In this document: positions 1-12,741 of the stretch, piece by piece
Layout: each line of letters opens with the position of its first letter
Numbering within the stretch: the first letter of the stretch is position 1
Origin: Erinaceus europaeus
Lineage: Eukaryota; Chordata; Mammalia; Eulipotyphla; Erinaceidae
DNA length: 64,000 nt
NCBI RefSeq assembly: GCF_950295315.1
Contig: NC_080165.1
Location: 10,593,723 to 10,657,722 of the forward strand
Direction: 5' to 3'
Notes under the pieces: model-generated
Databases searched by the model: none
What the model saw: only the letters and a program-made list of their open reading frames with translations
What the model was told of the DNA's origin: nothing
Program-made: the position numbers and the translations under genes

Positions 1-1046
1 TGTTACTCATCAGACATACACATTCACCCTCCTGCTCACCCCTCCCCACCACCCCAGAAGCAGCCTCTAGGGGCTGGACAGCCGCTCCTAGCAGGCTTCC
101 CGCTGAGCTATTTTCTTTACCAAGATTCCTGGCTCACCATGGGTATCCTTCAAAGCCTTTTCCTTTTTTTTTTTTTTTTTTTAAGTAGCTGGAGCTCTAT
201 TTGAGAGACAAAATATCTGACCAATCACAGCCTCATCCCTGCCTGGGAAAGACTACCTGGAGGTTTTTGTTTGTTTGTTTTGGATAGTTCTTACAATTGG
301 CTGTCTTTACCCAGGCTGCTGGCAGCCAATTCGGAGTGGTCCAAGCTGCATACTGACTGTTAGGGTTTTTTACTCTTATTTTATTTTATTATCACTATTA
401 TAATATACATGTGTCCCTTTTCCCCCCTCCTTCTTCAGGCTGACCAAAATTAGCTGTTTTTTCCATTGCTAGGGGACTGGGTGTCCTATCCATTGTGAGA
501 GGAACTTATTTCTCTCTACCTCTCCCCTCCACTCTCCTTTTTCCCTCCTCCTAGCTAAGTCAAAAAAAAAAAAAAACTCTTTCACTGCTCTTTCTTTTCT
601 TGTTCTTTTCTTCTTTTCTCCCTTCCTCCTTCTTTTGCTTTCTGAATTCACTGATACTCATTTGTGAATTATTTGGGGGAAGAAATCTGACTCAGAGTGG
701 ACTCTATGTGTGTGTCTCTCTCTTCTCTACTTCCCTTTCTCCTCTTGCTATCCCTGGAGTTTACAGTGGACAGTAGATTTGCATAACTGTCGATTCTTGC
801 TCTCCCTTTTTTCCTTTCTCTTACTTTTTCTTTTGGATTTGGTTGCTATTTTTTCTTGGACTGGAGGTGTTGTTTGGCTATCTAGTATTGGTTGAACTGC
901 ATCCTTGCTTCAGTTACTATTGTTGTAATTTCTGAGGTTGGTGACTGCATTTGTAATAAAGGTCTTTAGTACAGTGTGGCTTGTAATCAAAACACAACAA
1001 CTGAAGAACAACAGAACAGAAAAATAAAAAACACATCAATAAAAAA

Positions 1047-1996
1047 ATGGTTAAATCAAGAGCAAATAAAACTGCTACCACAATGAATCAGGACAAAAGC
1101 CCAGAAGAAATTACAAATCAGTCAGAAGTAACCATAAATAAGAAAAGCATGCAAGCAATAATAAACTAATAATCACAGAAATGAAGACAATTATGGAGGA
1201 AAGGGCTATCAGAATTATGGAAACAACAGATGAGACCCTCAAGGGAAATACAAGCTACTTCGAGTTAATTAGAGAACTGAAAGCTGAAATAGCTGAGCTA
1301 AAAGGCCAATTAACAGAACAAGCTAATACTGTAACTGAACTGAAGAAAGAAGCTGAGGAAAGGGAAAGCAGGCTAACAGAAGCAGAAAACAGAATTAGCC
1401 AGACAAAGGATGAGCTAGAGAAAACTAAGAAAGAGGTAAAAGAACTCAAAAAGAGATTGAGAGACACTGAAAACAACAACAGAGACATATGGAATGATCT
1501 CAAAAGAAGTAACATTCGTATAATAGGCCTACCAAAGGAAGAAAGAGAGGAAGGGGAAGTAAACATTCTAGAGGAGATTATAGAAGAAAACTTCTCAGAC
1601 CTAAACAACAGAAAGGACATAAAGATTCAAGAGGCACAGAGAGTCCAAAACAGAATCAACCCAGACCTGAAGACACCAAGACACATCATAGTTACAATGA
1701 AAAGTAAGGATGAAGAAAGGATCCTAAAGGCTGCAAGAGAAAAAAAAAAGTCACATACAGGGGAAAACCCATAAGACTATCAGCAGACTTCTCTACTCAA
1801 ACTCTAAAAGCCAGAAGAGAATGGAAAGATATCAATTGAACCCTGAATTAAAAAGGGTTTCAACCAAGGATAATATATCCTGCTAGGTGTTCATTCAAAC
1901 TAGATGGAGCGATCAAAACCTTCTCAGACAGACAACAGTTAAAGGAGGCAACCATCACCAAGCTTGCCCTGAAAGAGGTTCTAAAAGACCTCTTAT
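1047..1996 (+). pseudogene. L1 ORF1 relic (coiled-coil RNA-binding protein)
   Basis: The relic starts near MVKSRANKTATT and is frameshifted around 1160-1180. The longest open part is 1181-1774: a heptad-rich coiled coil (about residues 20-105) followed by the RRM-like segment containing SNIRIIGLPKEE. A shift at the A-run near 1740-1750 moves the C-terminal domain (GKPIRLSADFS, ARREWKDI) to another frame. Not expected to be functional. Confidence 0.85.
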
Positions 1997-2058
1997 AAAC
2001 CAGACCACCACCATACTACTTGCCATATATCAGAGCAAATTAAAAAAATTGTTGAATA

Positions 2059-5000
2059 ATGGCACTACAAAACATTAAATCCATAATATCAATAAATGTC
2101 AGTGGCTTAAACTCACCCATCGAAAGGCACAGAGTGAAATGATGGATCAGAACGCACAACCCAACCATATGCTGCTTGCAAGAATCCCATCTGACCCAAC
2201 AAGACAAACACAGACTTAAAGTGAAAGGATAGAAAACTATGATACAGGCCAATGGACCACACAAAAAGGCAGGAACAGCCATTCTCATATCTGACACAAT
2301 AGACTTTAAATTAAATAAAGTAATAAAAGACAGGAAAGGCCATTACATAATGATTAGAGGATCAATCAGCCAAGAAGACTGAACAATTATTAACATCTAT
2401 GCACCCAATGAGGGACCATCTAAATACAACAAACACCTACTGAAAGAACTACAAAAGTATATCAATAGTAATACAATAATAGTGGGAGACTTTAACACCC
2501 CACTCTTACACTTAGACAGATCAACAAAGCAGAGAATCAACAAAGAAAAAAGAGAATTAAATGAAGAGATGGACAGACTAGACCTCCTGAACATTTTCAG
2601 AGTCCTTCATCCAAAAAAAAACTGGAATACACATTCTTTTCAAATCCACACAGCACATACTCAAAGATAGACCACATGTTAGGACACAGTGGAGTAAAGC
2701 TACCATTTAACAACAAACAGAAAGCTACTAAAAGTCACAGAATTTGGAAACCCAACAACATGCTGCTTAAGAACCGCTGGGTCAGAGAGAAACTCAAGCA
2801 AGAAATTCAAATGTTCCTGGAAACAAATGACAATGAAAACACAAGCTATCAAAATATTTGGGACACAGCTAAAGCAGTGCTGAGAGGGAAACTCATAGCC
2901 ATACAATCACATATTAGAGAACAAGAAAAAGCTCAAATAAACGACCTTACTGCACACCTTAAGGACTTAGAGGAAGAGGAACAAAGAAACCCTAAAGCAA
3001 CCAGAAGGATGGAAATCACTAAAATTAGAGCAGAAATAAACAACATCAAAAATAAGAGAACCATACGAAAGATCAGTGAAGCCAAATGTTGGTTCTTTGA
3101 AAAATTAAACAAGATTGACAAACCCCTAGCCAGACTCACTAAAAAAAAGGGAGAAGACTCAAATAAATAAAATTGTAACAAAAGAGGAGATATCACAACT
3201 GACAGCACAGAAATCCAGAAAATCATGCGAAACTTCTACGAAGAACTATATGCCACCAAGCTAGAGAATCTGGAAGAAATGAAATAATTCCTAGAAACAT
3301 ATGCCCTTCCAAAACTGAACCAAGAACTACAAATCCTAAATGCACTAATCACAGACAAAGAAATTGAAACAGTTATTAAGAATCTTCCCAACAACAAAAG
3401 TCCTGGACCAGATGCTTCACAAACAAATTCTACAAAACCTTCAGGAAACAGTTAATACCTATACTTCTAAAGCTTTTCCACAAGATCTAAGAAACAGGAA
3501 CACTCCCTTCCACCTTCTATGAAGCCAACATCACCCTGATACCAAAAGCAGATAGGGACACAACATAAAAGGAAAACTACAGATCAATATCTCTGATGAA
3601 CATAGATGCCAAAATATTGAACAAGATCCTGGCCAACGGATACAGCAGTATATCAATGTTATGCATGTACAAACTATTGTATTTACTGTTGAATGTAAAA
3701 CATTAATTCCCCAATAAAGAAATTTTAAAAAATGATTGTTCATCATGACCAAGTGGGATTTATCCCAGGAATGCAAGGCTGGTTCAACATATGTAAGCCA
3801 ATCAATGTCATTCACCACATCAATAAAAGCAAAACCAAAAACCACATGATTATCTCAATAGATACAGAGAAAGCCTTTGACAAAATCCAATGCCCATTCA
3901 TGCTCAAAACACTACAAAAAATGGGAATAGATGGGGAATTCCTCAAGTTAGTGGAGTCCATATATAGCAAACATACAGCCAACATCATACTCAATAGACA
4001 GAAGCTGCAAGCAATCCCCCTCAGATCGGGGACTAGACAGGGCTATCCATTATCACCATTACTCTTCAACATAGTATTGGATCAGGCAAGAGAAAGAAAT
4101 CAAAGGAATACAGACTGGAAGGGAAGAAGTCAATCTCTCACTATTTGCAGATTATATGATAGTATACATAGAGAAACCTAAAGAATCCAGTAGAAAACTA
4201 CTGGAAGTTATTTGGCAATATAGCAAGGTGCCAGGCTACAAAATTAATATACAAAAATCAGTGGCATTTCTTTATGCAAACACTAAATCTGAAGAAGAAG
4301 AAGACATCCAGAAATCACTCCCATTCACTGCTGCAGCAAAATCAATAAAATACCTAGGAATAAACCTGACCAAAGAAGTGAAAGATGTGTATACTGAAAA
4401 CTATGAGTCACTATTCAAGGAAAAAGAAAATGATACCAAGTAATGGAAAGACATCCCATACTCATGGATTGGAAGAATAAATATCATCAAAATGAATAGT
4501 CTCTCCAAATATATATATACAAATTTAATATGATACCCATCAAAGCTCCACCAAGCTTCTTTAAGAGAATAGAACAAAAACTACAATCATTTATCTGGAA
4601 CCAGAATACACCTAGAATTGCCAAAACAATCCTGAGGAAAAGAAACAGAAATGAAGGCATCACAGTCCCAGATCTCAAACTATATTATAAGGCCATCATC
4701 ATCAAAACAGCCTGGTACTGGAACAAAAATAGGCACACAGACCAATGGAACAGAACTGAAAGCCCAGAACTAAACTCTCACACCTATAGACATCTAATAA
4801 GGAGGCCCAAAGTACTAAATGGAGGAAGGAGGCTCTCTTCATTAAATGGTGCTGGGATAACTGGGTCAAAACATGCAGAAGAATGAAACTGAACCACCTT
4901 ATCTCACCAGAAACAAAAATCAAGTCCAAGTGGATGAATGACATGGATGTTAGACCAGAAACTATCAAATACTTAGAGGAAAACATTGGTGGACCACTTT

Positions 5001-5861
5001 CCCACCTAAACCTCAAGGACATCTTTGATGATACAAACTCAGTAACAAGGAAGACTAAAGCAGAAACAAATCAGTGGGACTACATCAAATTGAAAAGTGT
5101 CTGCACAGCCAAAGAAACTATCGCACAAAGAGACCCCTCACAGAATGGGAGAAGATCTTCACATCCCATACATCAGACAAGAGACTAATAACCAAAAATA
5201 TGCAAAGATCTCAGCAAACTTAGCAACAAAAAAGCACATGACCCCATCCAAAAATGGGCAGAAGATATGAACATTCACTACAGAAGAGATCCAAAAGGCT
5301 AACAAACATATGAGAAAATTGCTCCACATCCCTGATTGTCAGAGAAATGAAAATAAAGACATTGAGATACCATCTCACCCCTGTGAGAATGGCATACATC
5401 AAAAAGGACAGCAGCAACAAATGCTGAAGAGGCTGTGGGGACAAAGAAACTTTCTGCACTGCTGGTGGGAATGTAAAAGGGTCCAACCTCTGTGGAGAGC
5501 AGTCTGGAGAACTCTCACAAGGCTAGACATGGACCTTCCATATGACCCAGTAATCCTTCTCCTAGGGATATACCCCAAGGACTCCATAACACCCAACCAA
5601 AAAGAAATGTGTACACCTATGTTCATAGCGGCACAATTCATAATAGCTAAAACTTGGAAGCAACCCAGGTGCCCAACAACAGATGAGTGGCTGAGAAAGC
5701 TGTGGTATGTATGCACAATGGAATACTATGCAGCTATTAAGAACAATGAACCCACCTTCTCTGACCCATCTTGGATGGTGCTAGAAGGAATTCTGTTAAG
5801 TGAGCTAAGTCAGAAAGATAAAGATGAGTATGGGATGATCCCACTCATCAACAGAAGTTGA
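2059..5861 (+). pseudogene. L1 ORF2 relic (endonuclease/reverse transcriptase)
   Basis: The relic begins MALQNIKSIISINVSGLNS with many in-frame stops. Recognisable blocks are the endonuclease (IIVGDFNTPL at 2477), the RT palm ([16 protein letters not shown] at 3738; [15 protein letters not shown] at 4028) and the C-terminus ending near 5861 (GMIPLINRS). The RT catalytic motif near 4147-4161 reads FADYM in place of the usual FADDM, so the second catalytic Asp is lost. It is interrupted near 3658-3731 by a short L1 3'-end fragment. Confidence 0.88.
3657..3731 (+). mobile_element. L1 3'-end fragment nested inside L1 ORF2
   Basis: The ORF2 line is broken between the motif ending QQYIN and that beginning IVHHDQ by about 75 bp reading ttatgcatgtacaaactatt and ending ccccaataaagaaattttaa. 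The same tail recurs at 46817-46890 and 51390-51460 as a free L1 3' end. This marks a nested insertion of an L1 terminus into an L1 body. Confidence 0.7.
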
Positions 5862-6224
5862 GATAGAATAACAGAAATGACAAGGAACTTCAAACATTGA
5901 AAGAATTGAGTAGTTGATGTATTGAGATTATATTTTCAGTATATCCAAATGATGTTATAAATAACTTCAAATGTATTGCTTAATGAAAGCACATGTCCAC
6001 TGTTATCAATCAAGGGATGGTTCATTAAGTAGTTGTGTTTTGTGAAAAATTCTGCAAAACAGACCAGTTGTTACCTTTCTCTCAAGTCAAAAATCTGTTA
6101 ATAACCTCTTGAAAAAACTTGGATACCCAAAGAATGACTGAAGCATTCAAAATAAATGAGTCATGATCAGTGGAAATAATGTACTTAGCTTTTTAGATAA
6201 AGAGGAATAGGAAAATCCTGGAAG

Positions 6225-6490
6225 GGCGGGATCTAAGTGGTAACATAATGGGTTAAGAGCATATAGTATGAAGAGCAAGAACCCTCGAAAGGATCTCAAG
6301 CCCCTGGCTCCCCACCTTCACATTCAATGAAGCAGGTCTGCAGCTGTCTCTCCTCTCCCCCATTCTATCTTCCACTCCTCTCTCAGTTTCTCTCTGTTCT
6401 AACCTATAAAATAATGGGTGAATGGCCTCCAGAAGCAGTGGATACATACTGCCGACACTGAGCCCTGGTGATTACCCTAGAGGAAAAAGA
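6225..6490 (+). mobile_element. SINE family A (Erinaceus tRNA-type), with long tail
   Basis: Diverged head (taatgggttaagagcata), middle (ctccccacc..gaagcaggtctgcag) and C/T-rich body, with the extended 'ggcctccagaagcagtgg' tail. It feeds directly into the GGAGA satellite, which likely grew from its purine-rich end. Confidence 0.8.
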
Positions 6491-6740
6491 GAAGGAAGGG
6501 AAGTGGAGGGAAGAGATAGGAGAGGGGAGGAGAGGAGAGGAGAGGAGAGGAGAGGAGAGGAGAGGAGAGGGGAGGAGGGGAGAGGAGAGGGGAGAGGAGA
6601 GGGGAGGGGAGGGGAGGGGAGAGGAGAGGAGAGGAGAGGAGAGGAGAGGAGAGGAGAGGAGAGGAGAGGAGAGGAGAGGAGAGGAGAGGAGAGGAGAGGA
6701 GAGGAGAGGAGGGGAGGGGAGAGGAGTGGGAGAGGTGAGG
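6490..6740 (+). repeat. (GGAGA)n purine satellite
   Basis: About 230 bp of agg/agagg pentamers, pure purine on this strand. It yields spurious Arg/Gly/Glu ORFs in two frames. Confidence 0.95.
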
Positions 6741-6869
6741 CTCCTTTATAAGTTGGGAAAGAGAACTTCAGATATTTTTCTTGATACTGAGAATTTTGTG
6801 TCCTCCCTGATCAGCTGGAGCTATTAACTACATAGGAGAAAACAGGTGAAGCGTATCGAGTGAGGCCTT

Positions 6870-7226
6870 AACATTAAAGACAAGTTTGGACTCAACCTTA
6901 TCAGCAAGGGAAACTAAACAAAGTAGAAGCAAATGGGACCACAACAAATTAAAAACTCTTTTATACATGAATAAAAACTTCCACAAGGACTTAAAAAAAA
7001 GGGGGGGAGCAACCTAACAACTGGGTGACTTCATTTGCACATCACACAGCTGACCAGGGATTGATAGAAAAATATATACAGTTTCGCAACATAGTACAAA
7101 GAAATTCAAATAAAACACAATACAAGGCAATTCACAAGGTCTAAATAGGCAGTTCTTCAAAGAAGACCTAAAGACGGTCCACAGACATGAAAAATAGTCT
7201 TGCATCACTTATTAGAAATACAAAAT
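6870..7226 (+). mobile_element. old L1 ORF2 fragment, left part
   Basis: Sequence such as aaactaaacaaagtagaagc and acttattagaaatacaaaat matches the 3' part of L1 ORF2. It resumes at 7650 after the LTR insertion. Confidence 0.6.
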
Positions 7227-7649
7227 TGCCAGGCTAGCTATGTGGGCGGGAGACAGACAACCAGGGACTCATGGCTGAGCTGGGAATGCAGTTCAATCTT
7301 TATTGATGAGCGGGGATGCAGTGCAATCAATCAAATCTCTATTCATTAGAAAATCATGTCCTTTATATCTCCTGAGGCGGAAGTGTCAGGAAAAGGAAAT
7401 ACGTAGGATAGGGGGTGGGGAGAAGGAAAAAGCGCTCGAACCAGTGGGGATTAAACGGTGGAAAACAGGATGTGAATAGGTGAGGGGCGGAGTGGAAAAA
7501 GAGCATGAACCAGTGGGATTAAACCAGTGCGGGTCTCAAACAAAACAATGATTATGTAAATAGACCACAACTTTAAGCAATGCAAGTGAACCTAACGTGA
7601 TGATCAAAATAGAAGGGGTCTTAGAAGCAGAATTAGAAGCAGACCAACA
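7227..7649 (-). mobile_element. solo LTR of an endogenous retrovirus, with 6-bp target-site duplication
   Basis: A 423-bp block with TG..CA ends, flanked by caaaat at 7221-7226 and 7650-7655, a six-base duplication. On the minus strand it carries AATAAAG (plus-strand 7299-7304) followed by a U5-like stretch. It splits an old L1 whose text continues on the other side. No retroviral coding sequence is present, so it is a recombined solo LTR. Confidence 0.75.
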
Positions 7650-8020
7650 CAAAATAATATCAAATGAGATACCTACCACCTCTCATCTCACAGCTATGAG
7701 AATGGTCTACAACAAAGAAGTCATAAAACACAGGTGTTTTTGAAGATGTAGACAAAAGATGAGTATACTAATGGGGGGAATGCAAGCTGAGGCTATCCCT
7801 AAGCAACACAGGATGGGGAGACCTTAAAAAAAGAAAAAAGAAAGATGCTACAACAATACCACTGGCAGGCATGTATCCAGCAGATATTAAAACACCAATT
7901 CAAACGGCTGGATGTATATTTATGTTGTGCATAACAAGGTTACAGGATGTAACCCTAATGAATGCTACTTTGCAGTTTCAAAAGATCACATTGTATCATT
8001 TAGTAGAAAAAGGATGTAAC
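7650..8020 (+). mobile_element. old L1 ORF2/3'UTR fragment, right part
   Basis: The text continues the block left of the LTR: caaatgagatacctaccacc, then a decayed copy of the ORF2 C-terminal region. Confidence 0.55.
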
Positions 8021-8054
8021 TTAAGGTGATCAAGCTAAATGAAACAAGTAAAGA

Positions 8055-8285
8055 GGTGAATGGTGCAAAGCGCAAGGACTGGTGTGAGGATCCCAGTTCG
8101 AGCCCCGGGCTCCCCACCTACAGGGGAGTCACTTCACAGGTGATGAAGCAGGTCTGCAGGTGTCTGTCTTTCTCTCCCTCTCTCTGTCTTCCCCTCCTTG
8201 CTCCATTTCTCTCTGTCCTACCCAACAACAACAACAACAATAATAATTAAAACAAGGGCAACAAAAGGGAAAATAAATTTAAAAA
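8055..8285 (+). mobile_element. SINE family A, 5' truncated
   Basis: Starts inside the head (gcaaagcgcaaggactgg), has box-B-like cagttcgagccc and the caacaa/aataataa tail ending gggaaaataaatt. Confidence 0.85.
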
Positions 8286-8730
8286 ATAAAAAGAGGTGAA
8301 GGACAACTATCAGGTGATTTCACACATATGTTGTGTATAGACAATAAAGCAAATGAACTTGCAAAAAATGGCAACAAAGCCATCTTTCCAATCATGTAAA
8401 AATGATAGCTATTGCCAGAAGGAGGAAAAGCCTACAGGAAATCCGGCAGCAGGTTCAGTGAGGAGCACAAGTACTGGCAGAAGTGTGGCCATGCCTGCGA
8501 AATTCATGATTTTGTGAACCAATGTCAAGTCAGTAATTAAAAGAGAGGAATACATTTTAAACATGAGCAAACTAAGGCCATAAGCACAAAGGACATTTGC
8601 AAATGTATTCCTTCCCTTGACTGAGATGATGTCTTTTATTCTGATCTGTTTAATACATGATAATTTTTTACAAAGTATATTTCAGGTGGAATTTTATTTT
8701 TGTTATTAAACTGCAAATGTTTATACTTAC

Positions 8731-8828
8731 GATGGACAGTACTGACAAACGTAGAAGTATTTTAGACTTTCCTGTCGGGGACAATAGGCAACGCCGCATC
8801 CAATGAGGTGAGATGAGTACCAAACGAC
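8731..8828 (-). CDS. CRISP2: CRISP2-like coding exon 5 (end of CAP)
   Basis: 98 nt, phase 0 in and 2 out, donor TC|GTAAGT. It encodes [16 protein letters not shown] and [11 protein letters not shown] with four cysteines. The intron just after it matches the same position in the paralog (caaatgtttatacttac on the plus strand at both sites). This is the last CRISP2-like exon I can identify in the window. Confidence 0.94.
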
Positions 8829-11800
8829 CTGAAGTTGCATAAAGGGAGATAAGAAAGTACATTAAAGAGGGAAAATGGGGTTTGGGCGGTAGTGCAGAGG
8901 GTTAAGCGCACATGGTATAAAGTGCAAGGACCCGGCAAGGATTGGCACAAGGATCCTGGTTGGAACCCCTGGCTCCCCACCTATGGGGGGGGGTCGCCTC
9001 ACAAGAGGTGAAGCAGGTCTGCAGGTGTCATCTGTCTTTCTCTCCCTTTCTCCATCTTCCCCTCCTCTCTCCATTTCTCTCTGTTCTATCCAACAACAAT
9101 GACATCAATAACAATAATAATAACCACAATGATTAAAAAGAACAACAAGGGCAATAAAAGGGGAAAAATAGCCTCCAGGAGCAGTGGATTCATGGTGCAG
9201 GCACTGAGCTCCAGAAACAACACTAAGGCAAAAAAAAAACCAAAAATGAAACAAGGGTAACATAAAAATACCAGTTCTAAAAGTGGAGAAACTTACCAAT
9301 ACCATTGCTTATCATATAAAGAAATATGTAAATCACTGACTTAGCAAATTTTAACTTCTTTATTTAAAAATTTTATCATTGGGGCTTCAGCTTTCTGGAT
9401 TAACTTTTTCAGAGAGAAGAAAAAGATGAAGAGAGACATAGAGAGAGAGAGAGAGAGAACAAAACCAAAGCTTCCTCCAGTGCCTTGAGGACTAGATCTC
9501 AAGCCTGACAATTGTGTGTGAGAACACAGGCACCTCCTCATAATCTGTCTCATTGACCCAAAATCCCAAGCTTTTAAGACAAAAATTTAATTTAGGACTA
9601 ACGAAATATCTCAGCCTTTTAGAACACAAAATTGAATGTCTTAGGATCTTAAGATCTCATCTGTATTTGTTGATTTATTTAATGTTTGAAAAAGCTGAGA
9701 ATACTCCTTTACCAAGAATTCTGTAAAACACAACTTCAAATAAAATGCTAGCCAATGCTGAGAATATATAATATATAACCAGGCTTCCCCACCAGATGTG
9801 ACATTGATGCTGGTTATTATTTAAAGGGACTTTCTATGTTAGAGCCTTTGTACCAGGAGTATTTTCATGTATTCCACTTGCTGGGGCTCACGTGGAGTGG
9901 CTCCAACCAGGGGGTAAGCCTCCAACCCTCCCTCGCCGGTTCTAGGGACCACACAACTTGGAAAGAGTCATTGGGGAATATTCTGGTACGAACATTCGTT
10001 TATTGGGAGAAGAGTACAGGTCTTTATACTGAGTTAAACAAAGGACATTTTTCACATATGTCAGAAATTACAGGTTTCTTAAAAGTCAGCTTGCCCCTAT
10101 GGTAGGGGGCTGGTATGACAAGAATTGATGAGATACATAAAGGTCAAAACGATTAGTCTCCATGATGCAGGCGAGTTAATTATCCAAAGGCATTTGAGAG
10201 AAGCATAGGGGTTAAACCAGTAAGGTGAGGTAGAGAAGAAGAAAAACAAATCTTGATGTAAATCACAGATATCAAAGAGCACAAGGAAATAGACTTTGGG
10301 GTATTATTTATTGCCTGGTATAGGAGGGTGTATGATAGAGTGTGTTCTCCTTTATGATCAAAAGGTGAAGTGGTTGTGTGAACTTTGAGTGAACCCTCAA
10401 GCAGGCAGCTATTTGGCCTGCTGCTATCAGGGGAAACTAAGTGTGAGAGGCTTGTAGGCTTTCTGTGAGCTTGAGACACTAACAAGGAGAAACTGAGTCT
10501 GGGAGATTTTTCCCTCTTGGCTCATCTCTATAAGGAGAGAGGCTAACAAATGGGATGTCTTTCCAGACCCCCATCCGAGGATGTGAGAGCTCCCCTAAGC
10601 TCTACCAAGCTTTCACATAGTCCCACACCACTTACCTGAGTATAATGTCCAACAACTGCACTGGCAGGCTTTGCCCCTGTACCATACACAAAATTCTGGC
10701 TCTCATCATACCAGCTCTGAATTGCCTGTGACCATGGAGATGGGTCACTTGACATATAAAGATTCTCACCACAGTTTGTGCCTAAGAAGGAACACATTAT
10801 TAATAAAGTAAGGAATAAAACACTCAGTGGCAAAAAGAAAAAAAGAGGAAAAAAGTTAACTACTTGATTCCAAAGTCATCATTCAAACAGCACTTGCACT
10901 TGTAACTTAGGAGGGAAAAGGTACTCGGTTAAATATAATGACCAATTTTATTCTTCCACATGATTCAACCCAGTCTTCCTAACACCATTTGTTGAAGAGA
11001 TTCTTTTTTCTCCATTTAATGTTTTGGGCTCCCTTGTCAAAAAAATCAGATGACCAATGACAGATGAGTGGAGTGGTCAGGTGTGGCATATACACATAAA
11101 GGGGTACAGCTCAACTGTTTAAAATGGTGAATGATGAAGTCATCTCCTTTGCTTCATCTTGAGTGGAATTTGCAGGAGTCACATTAAGTGAGATCAGCCA
11201 AAAAGAGGACAAATACCAGATGTGCTTATTTACAGGTGGAACTTAAGAAACAAGAACAGAAAGGGAAGACACAAAGTAAAACTTGAACTGAGTGGAGTGT
11301 AGTATACCAAAGCAAAGGACTCTGGGTAAGGAGGAGAAGGGAAAGGGTGGAGAGAGAGGCCTTGGGAGCCTGGTGCTTGATAGTGGACAGAGACTTTATT
11401 TGGGGCTGTGGTGGGGAGAGTACTTTGCAGACATATCATGGGAAGATGAGAAACCATACTGCAAACCACTAATCCCTCAATAAAGTGATGGGGTGGGCTC
11501 TTCTCCCCAAGTATCAGCCATCAAACTGAACAGAAAATAGATTTGCCTAGTGCACAGAAACTGACGTCAATACGGGAAATTCTTTTGCTGGTCTGTCAAG
11601 GGATCATGCTCTCTCCTGCTGACATCTTGGTGACGAGAAAGCCTTATGAACTCTCAGCACAGTCTCTTTCCTTCTCTTGTCCACCAACAGTAGATATTTT
11701 AAGCATTCAGGACCCTGCACATTTATAACTATGATCTGATATGATCTTTGAGACAGAAATGTTACAGGCAGTTTTGAAAAGTCCCAGTCAAGAGGCAATT

Positions 11801-12710
11801 CCAACATCAAGACAGATAACAGGTATAGAAAAAAATTTGATCTTCCCTAAATTGGAAGGAATCTGGCTCAATAAAATTCATTATGTTATGAGGTCAAATG
11901 TTCCTCTACATTAAGCAGGAAGGGCCTGAGAGAGATGCTAGGTAGTAAGAACTGTACTCTCCACCTGTCGACAAATGCACCAATTCAGCAAAAATTCATG
12001 AATGAATTATTCTTATAAGAAACTAAAAGCAAGCAAACATATAAGCAACTAACTGAAAGTCTCCTGTTTCTTGGGTGACAGGGAAGTCTGAGTCACTGAG
12101 GCCTGTAGGGTGAACAGAACACATTCTAGTTGGGTTCTATTCTCAGTGTAGTGCCACTTCAGGAAGCTATCTCTTCCAGCCCCACCTTCTCCTAGCAGAA
12201 GGGAAGAGTTTGTTTATAAATTCAGCACCCTGATTTTTTTCATCTTTATTTACTTATTGGATAGCCAGAAAGCAAGAGGGAAAGGAGAGAGAGAGAGAGA
12301 GAGACCTATAGCACTGCTTCACCTCTCACAAAGCTTTCCCCCTGTAGGTGGGGACTGAGGACTGGGGACTGGGGACTCAAACCTAGGTCCTTGTGCATTG
12401 TAACACATGCACTTGACCAGGTGTGCCACCTCCTAGCCCCCCAGCATTCTGATTTTTTGAAAGGGCAATCCCCAGAGATATGGCTTCTGTCTTATTAGTC
12501 TTGGAAGTCAAGCCACAGGTTACTCAAGAATGGAAATTATAGTTTAACTATAAGTAGTAGACAGAATAACTTTTCTCCTGTCTCAGTGCAGAGCAAGAGA
12601 CTGAAAAATACTAGCTCTCAGCTTCTCCCTGGGAAGAAAAATTGTGTGTCTAATGATCCAACTACTTTCTTTTCTTTCTCTCTTTCTTTTTTCCCTTCCT
12701 TCCTTCCTTC

Positions 12711-12741
<31 letters not shown>

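Larger units (their letters stand above)
1..5900 (+). mobile_element. degenerate, nearly full-length L1 retrotransposon
   Basis: An A/T- and pyrimidine-rich leader (about 1-1046) resembling an L1 5' UTR is followed by an ORF1 relic (about 1047-1996), an ORF2 relic (2059-5861) and a short 3' remnant. ORF1 retains a long coiled coil and the RNA-binding part (RSNIRIIGLPKEE); ORF2 shows endonuclease-start, reverse-transcriptase and C-terminal sequences, all broken by stops and frameshifts. It lies in what would be intron 6 of the CRISP2-like gene, sense opposite to it, and is probably why the last two exons are off the window. Confidence 0.9.

Noticed and set aside
1181..1774. Coiled-coil protein gene of 197 codons
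   Set aside because: It is the coiled-coil part of L1 ORF1, frameshifted at both ends.
6422..6827. Two long overlapping Arg/Gly/Glu-rich ORFs
   Set aside because: They are translations of the GGAGA satellite in two frames and have no splice or start support.
8420..8530. Short plus-strand cysteine-containing frame (EEHKYWQKCGHACEIH)
   Set aside because: Cysteine spacing does not match a CRISP hinge or terminal exon, it is on the wrong strand and lacks splice sites.
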